NCBI GenBank assembly: GCA_945920185.1
Contig: CAMEJP010000006.1
Span: 1-53,251, forward strand
Length of the DNA: 53,251 nucleotides
DNA from: an uncultured Eubacterium sp.
GTDB taxonomy: Bacteria; Bacillota; Clostridia; Lachnospirales; Lachnospiraceae
Direction: 5' to 3'
Part shown: positions 44,670-52,892 of the stretch, piece after piece
How positions within the stretch are numbered: position 1 is the first letter of the stretch
How the letters are laid out: every line of letters starts with the position of its first letter
The notes under the pieces: generated by a model
Database searches by the model: none
Told to the model about the DNA's origin: nothing
The model's input: the letters and a program-made list of their open reading frames with translations, nothing else
Made by a program: the position numbers and the translations under genes

Positions 44670-45548
44670 ATGATAAAGAGCATGACAGGTTTCGGGCGTC
44701 ATGAGTATACGGACGAGACCATGAAAATTACGGTAGAACTTAAATCTGTTAATCACAGATATTTGGAAACAGCTATCAAGATGCCCAAGCAGCTCAATTT
44801 CTTTGAAGTAGGCATAAGGAATGAACTTAAGCGCTACATTCAAAGGGGCAAGGTAGATGTCTATATTACATACGAGGATTTACAGGCTGACAGGCTGTGT
44901 CTTAAATACAACGAAGATTTAGCGTGTGAGTATATGAGCATCATTGAAAAGATGTCAGAAAAGTTTGGAATAACAAATGATGTAAATGTATCGTCGCTGT
45001 CACGTTATCCTGAAGTTATCACTATGGAAAATGTGTCCGTGGATGAGGAAGAATTGTGGCATAAGCTCTCGGAATGTATTGACAAAGCGTGTGAGAAATT
45101 TGTGGATACAAGGGTCAGGGAAGGTGAACACTTAAAAACTGACCTTATGGATAAACTTGACAATATGCTTAAAATGGTGGATTTTGTGGAACAGAGAAGT
45201 CCGGAAATCGTCAAGGAATACCGAAAGAAAATTGAGGACAAGGTTTCAGAGCTTTTGGCTGATTCTTCCATAGATGATTCAAGAATTGCCACTGAGGTGG
45301 TGCTGTTTGCGGACAAGATATGCGTTGACGAGGAAACGGTAAGGCTTAGAAGTCACATAAAGGGTATGAAGGAAGTACTCCTTGAAGGCGGAAGCGTAGG
45401 AAGAAAGCTTGATTTTATAGCTCAGGAGATGAACAGAGAAGCCAACACGATTTTATCCAAGGCAAATGATCTTGAGATTACAAATGTTGCCATTGACTTA
45501 AAGACTGAGATAGAAAAGGTAAGAGAACAGATACAGAACATAGAGTAG
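44670..45548 (+). CDS. yicC: YicC/YloC-family endoribonuclease
   Basis: A 292-residue protein of the YicC family, associated with RNA cleavage and turnover. The start IKSMTGFGRHE and VELKSVNHRYLETAIKMPKQL are conserved, and the C-terminal EMNREANTILSKANDLEI is the DUF1732 signature. GGAGGG lies 8 bases before the ATG. It heads the yicC-remA-gmk-rpoZ order seen in many Firmicutes. Confidence 0.92.
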   Translation: MIKSMTGFGRHEYTDETMKITVELKSVNHRYLETAIKMPKQLNFFEVGIRNELKRYIQRGKVDVYITYEDLQADRLCLKYNEDLACEYMSIIEKMSEKFGITNDVNVSSLSRYPEVITMENVSVDEEELWHKLSECIDKACEKFVDTRVREGEHLKTDLMDKLDNMLKMVDFVEQRSPEIVKEYRKKIEDKVSELLADSSIDDSRIATEVVLFADKICVDEETVRLRSHIKGMKEVLLEGGSVGRKLDFIAQEMNREANTILSKANDLEITNVAIDLKTEIEKVREQIQNIE

Positions 45549-45551
45549 TAC

Positions 45552-45590
45552 CGCTTCTTTAATTGAAAAGTGCAGAAGCGTGAGGCTTCT
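45552..45590 (+). promoter_or_regulatory. Competing stem-loops in the yicC-remA gap
   Basis: AGAAGC at 45574-45579 can pair with upstream CGCTTCT (45552-45558) or with downstream GCTTCT (45585-45590). The downstream hairpin ends 6 bases before GGAG of remA, so the two states could alter its access. Confidence 0.35.
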
Positions 45591-45606
45591 TGGAATGGAG
45601 ATTATT

Positions 45607-45861
45607 ATGATGGTAAATGTCGGCTTTGGAAATGTGGTGAATACCGATAAGATAATAGCTGTTATTGCGGCAGATTCGGCGCCGTCAAAGCGAATGATAC
45701 AGAAAGCCAGGGAAGAGAACAGAGTCATAGATGCCACTCAGGGCAGAAAGACTCAGAGCATACTGATATCTGACAGCAATCATATTATTTTGTCTGCATT
45801 TTTGCCGGAAACCATTCTTGGACGTATGGAAAACAGAGATAAAATATTTGTGGAGGAATAA
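45607..45861 (+). CDS. remA: RemA-like regulatory protein (DUF370)
   Basis: An 84-residue DNA-binding protein. MVNVGFGNVVNTDKIIAVI and the downstream DSAPSKRMIQKAREENRVIDATQGRKT closely match Bacillus subtilis RemA, a regulator of biofilm matrix genes that acts as a ring-shaped DNA binder. The ATG at 45607 follows GGAG by 6 bases; a frame start at 45580 has no such site. It sits in the same place, before gmk, as in Bacillus. Its targets here are not known. Confidence 0.9.
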   Translation: MMVNVGFGNVVNTDKIIAVIAADSAPSKRMIQKAREENRVIDATQGRKTQSILISDSNHIILSAFLPETILGRMENRDKIFVEE

Positions 45862-45865
45862 CAAG

Positions 45866-46489
45866 ATGACACAGCAAGGAACACTGATAGTACTGTCAGG
45901 TTTTTCAGGTGCGGGCAAGGGTACGGTTGTCAAAGAGCTTTTAAGCAGGTATGACAATTACGCATTGTCTGTATCAGCCACCACAAGAAAACCGCGTGAA
46001 GGTGAAGTGGACGGCAGAGAGTATTTTTTCAAGAGCAGAGAAGAATTTCTTCAGATGATTGAAAAAAATATGTTGATTGAATACGCAGAATATGTTAATA
46101 ATTATTATGGTACTCCAAAAGAGTATGTAATTAAGCAACTTGAAGCAGGAAAGAATATTATTCTTGAAATTGAAATTCAGGGTGCTTTGAACATAAAGAA
46201 GCAGTTTCCTGATGCGATACTTATGTTTATCACTCCGCCTGACGGAAGAGAGCTTGAGAAAAGGCTTTACGGACGTGGAACGGAGGATGACGCCACAGTC
46301 AGGGCAAGACTTAAGCGTGCATATGAGGAAGCAGATTATGCAGGCAGCTATGATTACATAGTGGTAAATGATGACTTGGACGAGTGCGTCAGTACAATCA
46401 ATTCAATAATTGAAAGTGAGAAGTATAGAGCTTCCAAAAAATTATCATTAATTCAGAATATCAAAAAAGACCTTGAAAGGTTCAATTAG
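45866..46489 (+). CDS. gmk: Guanylate kinase
   Basis: A 207-residue enzyme that phosphorylates GMP to GDP with ATP. The P-loop is GFSGAGKGT at 12-20, the GMP-binding region has SATTRKPREGEVDGREYFF and EYAEYVNNYYGTPKEYV, and the lid has RLYGRGTEDD. GGAGG is inside the last codons of remA, 9 bases before the ATG, so translation is coupled. rpoZ follows after 13 bases. Confidence 0.96.
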   Translation: MTQQGTLIVLSGFSGAGKGTVVKELLSRYDNYALSVSATTRKPREGEVDGREYFFKSREEFLQMIEKNMLIEYAEYVNNYYGTPKEYVIKQLEAGKNIILEIEIQGALNIKKQFPDAILMFITPPDGRELEKRLYGRGTEDDATVRARLKRAYEEADYAGSYDYIVVNDDLDECVSTINSIIESEKYRASKKLSLIQNIKKDLERFN

Positions 46490-46502
46490 AAAGGAGATTT
46501 TT

Positions 46503-46769
46503 ATGTTACATCCATCATACACGGATTTAATGGAAATTGTAAACAGTGATGTAGAGGAGGGCGAAGAGCCGGTAGTTAACAGCCGTTACTCTATCGTTAT
46601 GGCAACAGCAAAAAGAGCAAGACAGATAATCGGAGGCAGCGAGCCTATGGTAGACGGCGTTACAAGCAAGAAGCCTCTCTCATATGCCGTTGAAGAACTT
46701 TACGAGTCAAAGATTAAGATACTCGGTGATGAGGAAAAGTCAGAAGAGGAAGTACAGGAACAGGAATAG
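46503..46769 (+). CDS. rpoZ: RNA polymerase omega subunit
   Basis: An 88-residue small subunit that helps assemble RNA polymerase. The conserved part is NSRYSIVMATAKRARQII, followed by SKKPLSYAVEELYESKI, and an acidic tail. AAGGAG lies 6 bases before the ATG at 46503, which is preferred over an in-frame codon at 46473. A strong terminator closes the operon. Confidence 0.93.
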   Translation: MLHPSYTDLMEIVNSDVEEGEEPVVNSRYSIVMATAKRARQIIGGSEPMVDGVTSKKPLSYAVEELYESKIKILGDEEKSEEEVQEQE

Positions 46770-46814
46770 GTTTGGAATGACTGTGATATGTCTTTCCGAC
46801 AAAATTATATGATT

Positions 46815-46849
46815 AAAAAAGTCTGAAACGCTATGTTTCGGACTTTTTT
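46815..46849 (+). terminator. Intrinsic terminator of the rpoZ operon
   Basis: A 15-bp stem (AAAAAAGTCTGAAAC with its complement, one wobble) and loop GCTAT. The outer A/T pairs double as the T-run. Confidence 0.92.
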
Positions 46850-46951
46850 GAGTGTGTAACTTTTTATGTAAGTCAGTACCATCAGCTAAGCCGGCACTAC
46901 TGACTATATGACACTGTTGAAATAAGGGATGTAAGTTAATGAATCTCTGTA

Positions 46952-46980
46952 TTGACTTTAGTACAACAAGATGATAATAT
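46952..46980 (+). promoter_or_regulatory. Promoter of the lipoprotein gene
   Basis: TTGACT and TAATAT with a 17-base spacer, and TGA before the -10 (TGATAATAT). Confidence 0.65.
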
Positions 46981-47021
46981 ATGCGTATGGAAGATATTCT
47001 AAATATTAAGGAGATTTGCGT

Positions 47022-48638
47022 ATGAGAAGATACAGATTTTTGGTAATGATAAGCCTTTTGCTTGTGCTTATCACAGGGTGCAGTAAAAATTATGCTGATG
47101 ATACGATTATGAATAATTCAGAAGAAAAGACAACGATTTCTTTTGGTGAGGTCAATTTTGACAGCAGCAAAAATCCATACTATTCAGAAAGTGAAGATAT
47201 TGTAATAGCGGAAAATGGATACTATTTCAAGGATACTTCGCTGAGAACAGAGGATATTATAAAAGAAAACAGTGATATAAAGTATGCATCTGATGTTAGG
47301 CCATGGTATTTTTATGATATAGCTTCAGGAGAGGTTACGCCTTTATGTTCTATAGTTGACTGTAAGCATAACAATCCTGAAACCTGTGAAGCTTTTTTTG
47401 CGAATGTAGTAACCACATGCCAAAGGACTAATGGAACAACTTATGAAAATAAGGAAGGCGGGCGGCTTATATATTATAAAAAGAGATTGTATACCGTGGC
47501 ATATGATGAACAAAGCGGATTAAGGCTTCTCTCATATGACTATAATGGAAATGATGTGCGCACGGAAGTTAAGGTGAGCGAGGACGGAAGATGGCAATTG
47601 TTCGGAAATGGCGATTGTTATTGGATACATAATAATAAACTGATAACCATAGTATTCAAATACGTACTGGCGGAACAGTCTTATGATATTAAAGCTTTTG
47701 TTATAAACCTTGACAATCAGAAAAAGCAGGAGATACTGATTGATAAAAAATATGGTGGAATATCATATTTTGCGACAAGCGTAAACATCAGGGAAAGCGA
47801 AGGAAATGTATACATTCATTATAATGACGGAGAAAATACGGATATTTTGAAGCTTGATGAAAATCTGAGTGAAGCTGTCAATATATTTTCATCAAAAGAC
47901 GTCTTAAATAAGAGAACAAAAGTATATGATGAAGAAAAGGTAAAATTCAGAAATTTATATGTTTATGGAACAAAGGTATATTACCCGGTAGAAAAAACTG
48001 AAGATGAAGGGATCTATTATATAGAAATATATGATTATAAAGAATCTGAGTTTTCAAGACTTGAGCTTGATGAAAGAGTGGCCGGCGAAAAGTTAAATGC
48101 ACCTTGTATTATGGTTGATGATAAATACATCTATATTAAAGAAAGCGGCTTTGCTGCCAATGGAAGCGGAACGCTTGGCGTGACACATAATGTATTCACG
48201 GAGGCACTCGAAAATAATGTTGATTTAAATTCTGACGTATTGACTGTTTATGAGGCTTCGACCTTAAGAAAAGTGTATCAAAAAGAATTTGAGGATACAA
48301 TAAGACCTAACGACATGGACGCAAAAGAAGGCGCAGGCATAGGAAGAGGTGCCCTTGATTACGATTATAAACAGGGCAGAAAAGATTATGCCTTTTATGC
48401 TTATGAGGTCTATAATCTGAAGGTGATTGTAACTGCGTTTTGTGCAGTTGATGACAGATATATCATTATGTTTATGCCGCCGTATGGAGCAGTAGAAGGC
48501 ATAGTTGATGAGAAGAAACTGAAGGATTTAGGTTGGAGTGAACTGACAAAGATACGGAAATCCGGTTATGTCATTCTCGATAAAAGGCTTATCGGAACAG
48601 GCAATGAGAAATGGCAGCTTATGTATAAAAAAGAGTGA
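47022..48638 (+). CDS. Lipoprotein with a Cys/His cluster, unknown function
   Basis: A 538-residue exported lipoprotein. The signal peptide (1-20) ends in LITGC, with C20 as the lipidated cysteine. At 109-122 stands CSIVDCKHNNPETC, a C-x4-C-x-H-x5-C cluster that could bind metal or make disulfides. The remaining length has many repeated strand segments (LLSYDYNGND, YYIEIYDYKESE), suggesting a beta-propeller-like fold on the cell surface. AAGGAG lies 8 bases before the ATG. It is a single-gene unit with its own promoter and terminator. Lachnospiraceae often carry several such lipoproteins, but I cannot name a function. Confidence 0.75.
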   Translation: MRRYRFLVMISLLLVLITGCSKNYADDTIMNNSEEKTTISFGEVNFDSSKNPYYSESEDIVIAENGYYFKDTSLRTEDIIKENSDIKYASDVRPWYFYDIASGEVTPLCSIVDCKHNNPETCEAFFANVVTTCQRTNGTTYENKEGGRLIYYKKRLYTVAYDEQSGLRLLSYDYNGNDVRTEVKVSEDGRWQLFGNGDCYWIHNNKLITIVFKYVLAEQSYDIKAFVINLDNQKKQEILIDKKYGGISYFATSVNIRESEGNVYIHYNDGENTDILKLDENLSEAVNIFSSKDVLNKRTKVYDEEKVKFRNLYVYGTKVYYPVEKTEDEGIYYIEIYDYKESEFSRLELDERVAGEKLNAPCIMVDDKYIYIKESGFAANGSGTLGVTHNVFTEALENNVDLNSDVLTVYEASTLRKVYQKEFEDTIRPNDMDAKEGAGIGRGALDYDYKQGRKDYAFYAYEVYNLKVIVTAFCAVDDRYIIMFMPPYGAVEGIVDEKKLKDLGWSELTKIRKSGYVILDKRLIGTGNEKWQLMYKKE

Positions 48639-48688
48639 TAAAATAATACGGCTTATTTTGAGAACGGAAATTGTTTTACAAATAAAAA

Positions 48689-48714
48689 GAAAAATCCCGC
48701 ACTCTTGTGCGGGA
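48689..48714 (-). terminator. Intrinsic terminator of the deacetylase gene
   Basis: On the reverse strand, an 8-bp GC-rich stem (TCCCGCAC/GTGCGGGA, loop TCTT or its complement) is followed by T6. Confidence 0.85.
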
Positions 48715-48730
48715 CTTTGTCTACAATCTG

Positions 48731-48761
48731 AGGCTTTCTTCATACGAAGAAGGCCTTTTTT
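48731..48761 (+). terminator. Intrinsic terminator of the lipoprotein gene
   Basis: An 11-bp stem AGGCTTTCTTC/GAAGAAGGCCT with one wobble, a 4-base loop and T6. It overlaps neither gene and ends 5 bases from the deacetylase stop. Confidence 0.88.
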
Positions 48762-48766
48762 GCTAA

Positions 48767-49579
48767 TCAGTCATTGTATTCTGTTAAACATACTGTCTGT
48801 CCCGCAGGAATAACAACCTTGTGCTTTGAGTTGATTGTAATCCATACGTCAGTGACGGTAGGGTTATACACATAGTCGAGATTTACCGTAAATTCAAGAC
48901 GCTTAAAGGCTTCAAAATAATCTACAATCTCAATGTTTGTGGCATACCATATGTCATCTTTATCTGACATCATTTTACAGAAGTTTTCTATAAGTTCCCA
49001 GTTATTATCTCTTTCAAATTCATAACTGTGTCCCCATACATACATCATGTTAAAATACTGAGGTTTTGCAAGTGAGAGAAATTTTTCTCCCAACTCCATA
49101 ATGCCGCCGTTGTGGTGGCAGGTAGGATTCCATTCGCAGAAATTCTCGGGAATATCGAAAGAATTTGTGCTTGTAATTGTTCGTGAATATTTTATACCGA
49201 GACTTGGAAGCAGTTCTACGATTTCCTTATTGTAGCTTCCGTTAGGGTACGACAAACCGTGAACCGGGAATTTCGTTATGCTTTCTATATAGCGCCTGTC
49301 GTCCATAATCTCTGTCACTATCTCTTCCTTAGGACATCTTGCGTAGGTAGGATGAGTTACCGTGTGGCAGGCAATCTCATGACCCTTGTATAATGTGAGC
49401 CACTCGTTTGACGGAATTCTTATATCGTTGTTAAGCAGACCGGAATTCATATGAAATGTGCCTCTGATTCCGTATCTGTTGAATATATCTACAAGCTGTC
49501 TGTCATACACTTTGCCGTCATCATAGCTCATAGTAAGAACCTTATGTTTTCCACCAGGAAATGCCATAAATACTTTCAT
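48767..49579 (-). CDS. Polysaccharide deacetylase family protein (NodB-like)
   Basis: A 270-residue metal-dependent deacetylase without a signal peptide. The metal and catalytic motifs are SYDDG (D20-D21) and HTVTH (H72 and H76), with YPNGSYN and YVWGHSYEFE as later motifs. It may remove N-acetyl groups from a cell wall or capsule sugar, but the missing export signal makes a cytoplasmic substrate or a non-classical route possible. The start at 49579 follows AGAGG, and the longer upstream frame lacks any such site. Its promoter could not be identified in the AT-rich spacer. Confidence 0.85.
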   Translation of the reverse strand: MKVFMAFPGGKHKVLTMSYDDGKVYDRQLVDIFNRYGIRGTFHMNSGLLNNDIRIPSNEWLTLYKGHEIACHTVTHPTYARCPKEEIVTEIMDDRRYIESITKFPVHGLSYPNGSYNKEIVELLPSLGIKYSRTITSTNSFDIPENFCEWNPTCHHNGGIMELGEKFLSLAKPQYFNMMYVWGHSYEFERDNNWELIENFCKMMSDKDDIWYATNIEIVDYFEAFKRLEFTVNLDYVYNPTVTDVWITINSKHKVVIPAGQTVCLTEYND

Positions 49580-49636
49580 AAAAACCTCTTTCCCAAAACA
49601 TATGATATGTATTGTATACAAAATAGTCATATAATA

Positions 49637-49665
49637 TTGAAAATTACTTGTAAGTATATTATAAT
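49637..49665 (+). promoter_or_regulatory. Promoter of the ABC exporter genes
   Basis: TTGAAA and TATAAT with a 17-base spacer, 51 bases before the ATG. Confidence 0.75.
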
Positions 49666-49716
49666 ATGATATGATATTTATTTCAACAAAAATATGATGC
49701 TGGAGGTAGCAACTGA

Positions 49717-50625
49717 ATGGAATACGTTTTGAAAACCAAAGAGCTGACAAAGCGATTTGGTGGTAAATTGGCTGTATCTAATGTGGATATGCACATCAGA
49801 GAAGGCGAAGTGTACGGGCTTATCGGTGAGAACGGCGCAGGTAAGACTACCATTATGAGGATGGTTGCAGGACTTGCAAGCCAGACTAATGGCGAGATAG
49901 AACTGTTTGATTCAAGTGATTTGAATGCGGGCAGAAAAAGAATCGGCTGTGTTATCGAGAATCCTGCCATTTACGGTAATATGACCGCAAGAGAGAATAT
50001 TGAGGTATTCAGAAGACTTGTGGGCGACAATCGTGAGAATATAGCTGAAGAGATACTTGAGACGGTCGGACTTGGCGATACCGGTAAAAAGAAAGCTAAG
50101 AATTTTTCGCTTGGTATGAAGCAGAGATTGAGCATAGGTATAGCACTTCTCGGAGACCCTGATTTTCTTATACTTGACGAACCTATAAACGGTCTTGACC
50201 CTACGGGTATTGCCGAGGTTCGTGACCTCATCACCAAGCTGAATGAAGAAAAGAAAAAGACCATTCTCATATCAAGCCATATTTTAGGAGAGCTGTTCAA
50301 AGTAGCCACTCATTTTGGCGTTATCAGAAAGGGCGAGCTTGTGGAACAGTTTTCGGTAGAGAAACTTCAACAAAGATGTAAGGACTGCCTGCATCTGGTT
50401 GTTGATGATGTGGAGAAGACAAAAGCAATATTGTTAAATGAATATGGAATGTCATCATATAAATCCATTGAAGGCAATGAAATAAAGGTGGAATGTAATG
50501 CTGATAACATTGCCCGGATAAATACAACCCTGTGTATGAACGGAGTGAATGTTTCTCACTTATCAATGACAGGCATAGATTTCGAGGAATACTTTATCGA
50601 CCTTATGAAAGGAGAGAAACAATGA
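49717..50625 (+). CDS. ABC transporter ATP-binding protein (BcrA/exporter type)
   Basis: A 302-residue ATPase. Walker A is GENGAGKTT at 37-45, the signature FSLGMKQR, Walker B FLILDEPINGLDP, and the switch His is in SSHILGEL. The arrangement and the C-terminal extension (about 215-302) match drug or antimicrobial-peptide exporters such as BcrA. GGAGG precedes the ATG. Its stop overlaps the start of the permease gene, so the two are translationally coupled. The substrate is unknown; bacitracin-like peptides are one option. Confidence 0.9.
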   Translation: MEYVLKTKELTKRFGGKLAVSNVDMHIREGEVYGLIGENGAGKTTIMRMVAGLASQTNGEIELFDSSDLNAGRKRIGCVIENPAIYGNMTARENIEVFRRLVGDNRENIAEEILETVGLGDTGKKKAKNFSLGMKQRLSIGIALLGDPDFLILDEPINGLDPTGIAEVRDLITKLNEEKKKTILISSHILGELFKVATHFGVIRKGELVEQFSVEKLQQRCKDCLHLVVDDVEKTKAILLNEYGMSSYKSIEGNEIKVECNADNIARINTTLCMNGVNVSHLSMTGIDFEEYFIDLMKGEKQ

Positions 50626-51572
50626 AGAATCTGATTAGTGCTGAATTTTATAAAATGACTAAGAGCAAATCTTTTATTGTATGTAATATTGTTGCATGCT
50701 TATCGGTATTATTGATTATAGCGTGTTGTCTTCTTATGGAATGGGCAATGAATATTATAGATGAAAATTATGAAGAACCTGATTCTACGGCATATGAAAC
50801 TGAAGTGCCTGATTATATGGATGAATCAATAGAAGAAACGGCAGAAGAAGACGTTTATATGTTTGGAGTTTCAGAAGGCTCGATGAATGCACAGATGCAA
50901 TTGCTGTCAGGTACATATGACGGAAAATTCATTCTGTCGCAGGCATTTTCTTTTACCAGCATACAGACTATAATTGCAATATTCATATCCATATTCATAG
51001 CCGGCGAGTTTTCAAACGGAACAATAAAAATGCAGGTATCACGCGGATATACCAGAAATAAAATATTTTTTGCCAAGATGATAGCAGGCAATTTCGCGGG
51101 ATTATTTATGGCTGTCATTACCTGCATTGTCGCATTTGGAATCAGCTCTCTTATATGGGGAGTCAATAATCCTAAACTGGGTACGGCGGTAGAAGCTAAA
51201 GATATAGTGATGTTTTTTGTTATTCAGATTTTGCTTAATGCGGCAATTACTACAATGTTCATTTCTTTTTCTATGATTTTCAGAAATCTTGGTCTGGCAA
51301 TAGCAATGTCTATTATTGTATGCAGTTGCGGAAGTATGGTTTTTATGGTAGCAGACGGCATTATATACCTGATATGTTCACTTGCGGATATCAGTATCAG
51401 AAAGCTTCCGTTTATGCCTTCTGAACTGTGGATTCTGACAACCATAGCCAATATGTCTAAATATTCTTTTAAAACGAAGGATATTATTATGTCATTAGGT
51501 GTTATGGCTGGATATGCAGGTATTTTTGGAGTGATAGGCAACAGAATTTTCAACAAAAAAGACATAAAATAA
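50622..51572 (+). CDS. ABC exporter permease subunit
   Basis: A 316-residue membrane protein with about six hydrophobic segments (near 18-40, 108-128, 155-175, 200-220, 230-255 and 285-305). A large acidic outer loop, rich in Glu and Asp, lies between the first two segments. The start MKNLISAEFYKMTKSKSF is typical of ABC-2 permeases. AAAGGAG precedes the ATG, which overlaps the last codon of the ATPase gene (ATGA). Together they form a two-component exporter. Confidence 0.85.
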   Translation: MKNLISAEFYKMTKSKSFIVCNIVACLSVLLIIACCLLMEWAMNIIDENYEEPDSTAYETEVPDYMDESIEETAEEDVYMFGVSEGSMNAQMQLLSGTYDGKFILSQAFSFTSIQTIIAIFISIFIAGEFSNGTIKMQVSRGYTRNKIFFAKMIAGNFAGLFMAVITCIVAFGISSLIWGVNNPKLGTAVEAKDIVMFFVIQILLNAAITTMFISFSMIFRNLGLAIAMSIIVCSCGSMVFMVADGIIYLICSLADISIRKLPFMPSELWILTTIANMSKYSFKTKDIIMSLGVMAGYAGIFGVIGNRIFNKKDIK

Positions 51573-51590
51573 CATAAGAATTATAATTTT

Positions 51591-51633
51591 GCCTCTGACA
51601 TATACTTTATCAGTATGTGTCGGAGGCTTTTTT
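51591..51633 (+). terminator. Terminator whose 3' arm contains the dacA ribosome site
   Basis: A 15-bp stem with two wobbles (GCCTCTGACATATAC with GTATGTGTCGGAGGC), 7-base loop and T6. It ends the permease transcript. The 3' arm holds GGAGG (51622-51626), and the dacA ATG starts directly after the T-run. Confidence 0.85.
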
Positions 51634-52803
51634 ATGGGTAAAATCAAAAAGATAATTATATTTGTGCTTGTGTTTGTGATGATGTCAGGCAATATAACCG
51701 CATATGGCGGCGAAATGCAGTTGAATGCCATATCGGCGTGCCTTATTGACGCCACAAACGGGAGGGTACTTTATGAGAAAAACGGTTATGAAAAAAGAGC
51801 GGTTGCCAGCACCACAAAAATTATGACCTGCATACTTGCCATTGAAAATGCGGATTTGGAAAGAAAGGTTATATTTTCAAAATATGCGGCGGGGATGCCC
51901 GATGTACAGATGAATGCCAGAGAAGGTGAAGAGTACATTTTAAGAGATTTGCTTTATGCCATGATGCTTGAGTCCTACAATGACGTTGCCGTAGCAGTGG
52001 CAGAGAGCGTATCGGGAAATGTAAAGGATTTTGCCCTGCTTATGAATCAAAAAGCAAAAGAACTTGGTTGTGATGATACATATTTTATAACGCCGAACGG
52101 GCTTGACGCGGTTGATGAAAATGGCGTGGCAAATACTTCCACGGCGGTAGATATGGCAAGGATAGCTGCCTACGCCATAAAAAATGAAGAGTTTGTGCGG
52201 ATTTCAACTACAAAGTGCTACAGCTTCTGCGAACTAAACGGAAAACGAAATGTGACGGTCAACAATAAAGACGCATTTTTAAATCAGATGGAGGGAGCAA
52301 TAGGCGTAAAGACAGGCTTTACGGGAAAGGCAGGATATTGCTTCGTGGGAGCTTTAAAAAAGGACGGAAAAGTTCTTGTGAGCGTTGTACTTGCAAGCGG
52401 ATGGCCGCCAAATAAAACCTATAAATGGAAAGACACGGCAGCACTTATGAACTATGGTCTCAGAAATTTTCAAAATAAGATAGTGTATGACGGTTATGAG
52501 GAATGCGGGAAAATAAAGGTTGTTGACGGAGTTAAACCTTCGGTTGATACATATGCAAAGGGACATGTTGAACTTCAGGTAGGAAACGAAGAAAAGGTTA
52601 CGGTATATTACAATATGCTAAAGGAGCTTAAAGCTCCGGTAAAGAGCGGACAGACGGTCGGGCAGATAGAAATTTTTATTGACGATACGCTATACGAAAC
52701 CATACCGATAAAAACTAAGGCTTCAGTAAAAAAGACTGATTTTTATTACTATTTTACGAAGGTGTGGAGCAGGTATTGTGGACAGAATAAAAAAAATCCA
52801 TAA
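51634..52803 (+). CDS. D-alanyl-D-alanine carboxypeptidase (penicillin-binding protein 5/6 family)
   Basis: A 389-residue low-molecular-weight penicillin-binding protein that trims the terminal D-Ala of peptidoglycan peptides outside the membrane. A signal peptide covers about residues 1-25. The active-site serine is S59 in STTKIM (K62), with SYN at S114-N116 and KTG at K226-G228. A C-terminal domain (about 280-365) follows, and the tail has a short aromatic segment (FYYYFTKVW) that may bind the membrane. The start is supported by GGAGG in the 3' arm of a terminator. A weak -10, TATACT, also lies in its 5' arm. Confidence 0.92.
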   Translation: MGKIKKIIIFVLVFVMMSGNITAYGGEMQLNAISACLIDATNGRVLYEKNGYEKRAVASTTKIMTCILAIENADLERKVIFSKYAAGMPDVQMNAREGEEYILRDLLYAMMLESYNDVAVAVAESVSGNVKDFALLMNQKAKELGCDDTYFITPNGLDAVDENGVANTSTAVDMARIAAYAIKNEEFVRISTTKCYSFCELNGKRNVTVNNKDAFLNQMEGAIGVKTGFTGKAGYCFVGALKKDGKVLVSVVLASGWPPNKTYKWKDTAALMNYGLRNFQNKIVYDGYEECGKIKVVDGVKPSVDTYAKGHVELQVGNEEKVTVYYNMLKELKAPVKSGQTVGQIEIFIDDTLYETIPIKTKASVKKTDFYYYFTKVWSRYCGQNKKNP

Positions 52804-52817
52804 TGCAAAGATTTTAC

Positions 52818-52857
52818 TTGATATTTTGCCGAAAAGATTATACAATTAGTATCGGCA
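52818..52857 (+). promoter_or_regulatory. Promoter with flanking inverted repeat, upstream of the carboxyltransferase gene
   Basis: TTGATA (52818-52823) and TACAAT (52841-52846) with a 17-base spacer. An inverted repeat TGCCGA (52827-52832) and TCGGCA (52852-52857) flanks the -10, a plausible repressor site. Confidence 0.55.
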
Positions 52858-52892
52858 TAATATGGAAAATATAAAAACGGAGGTCTAAGAAG

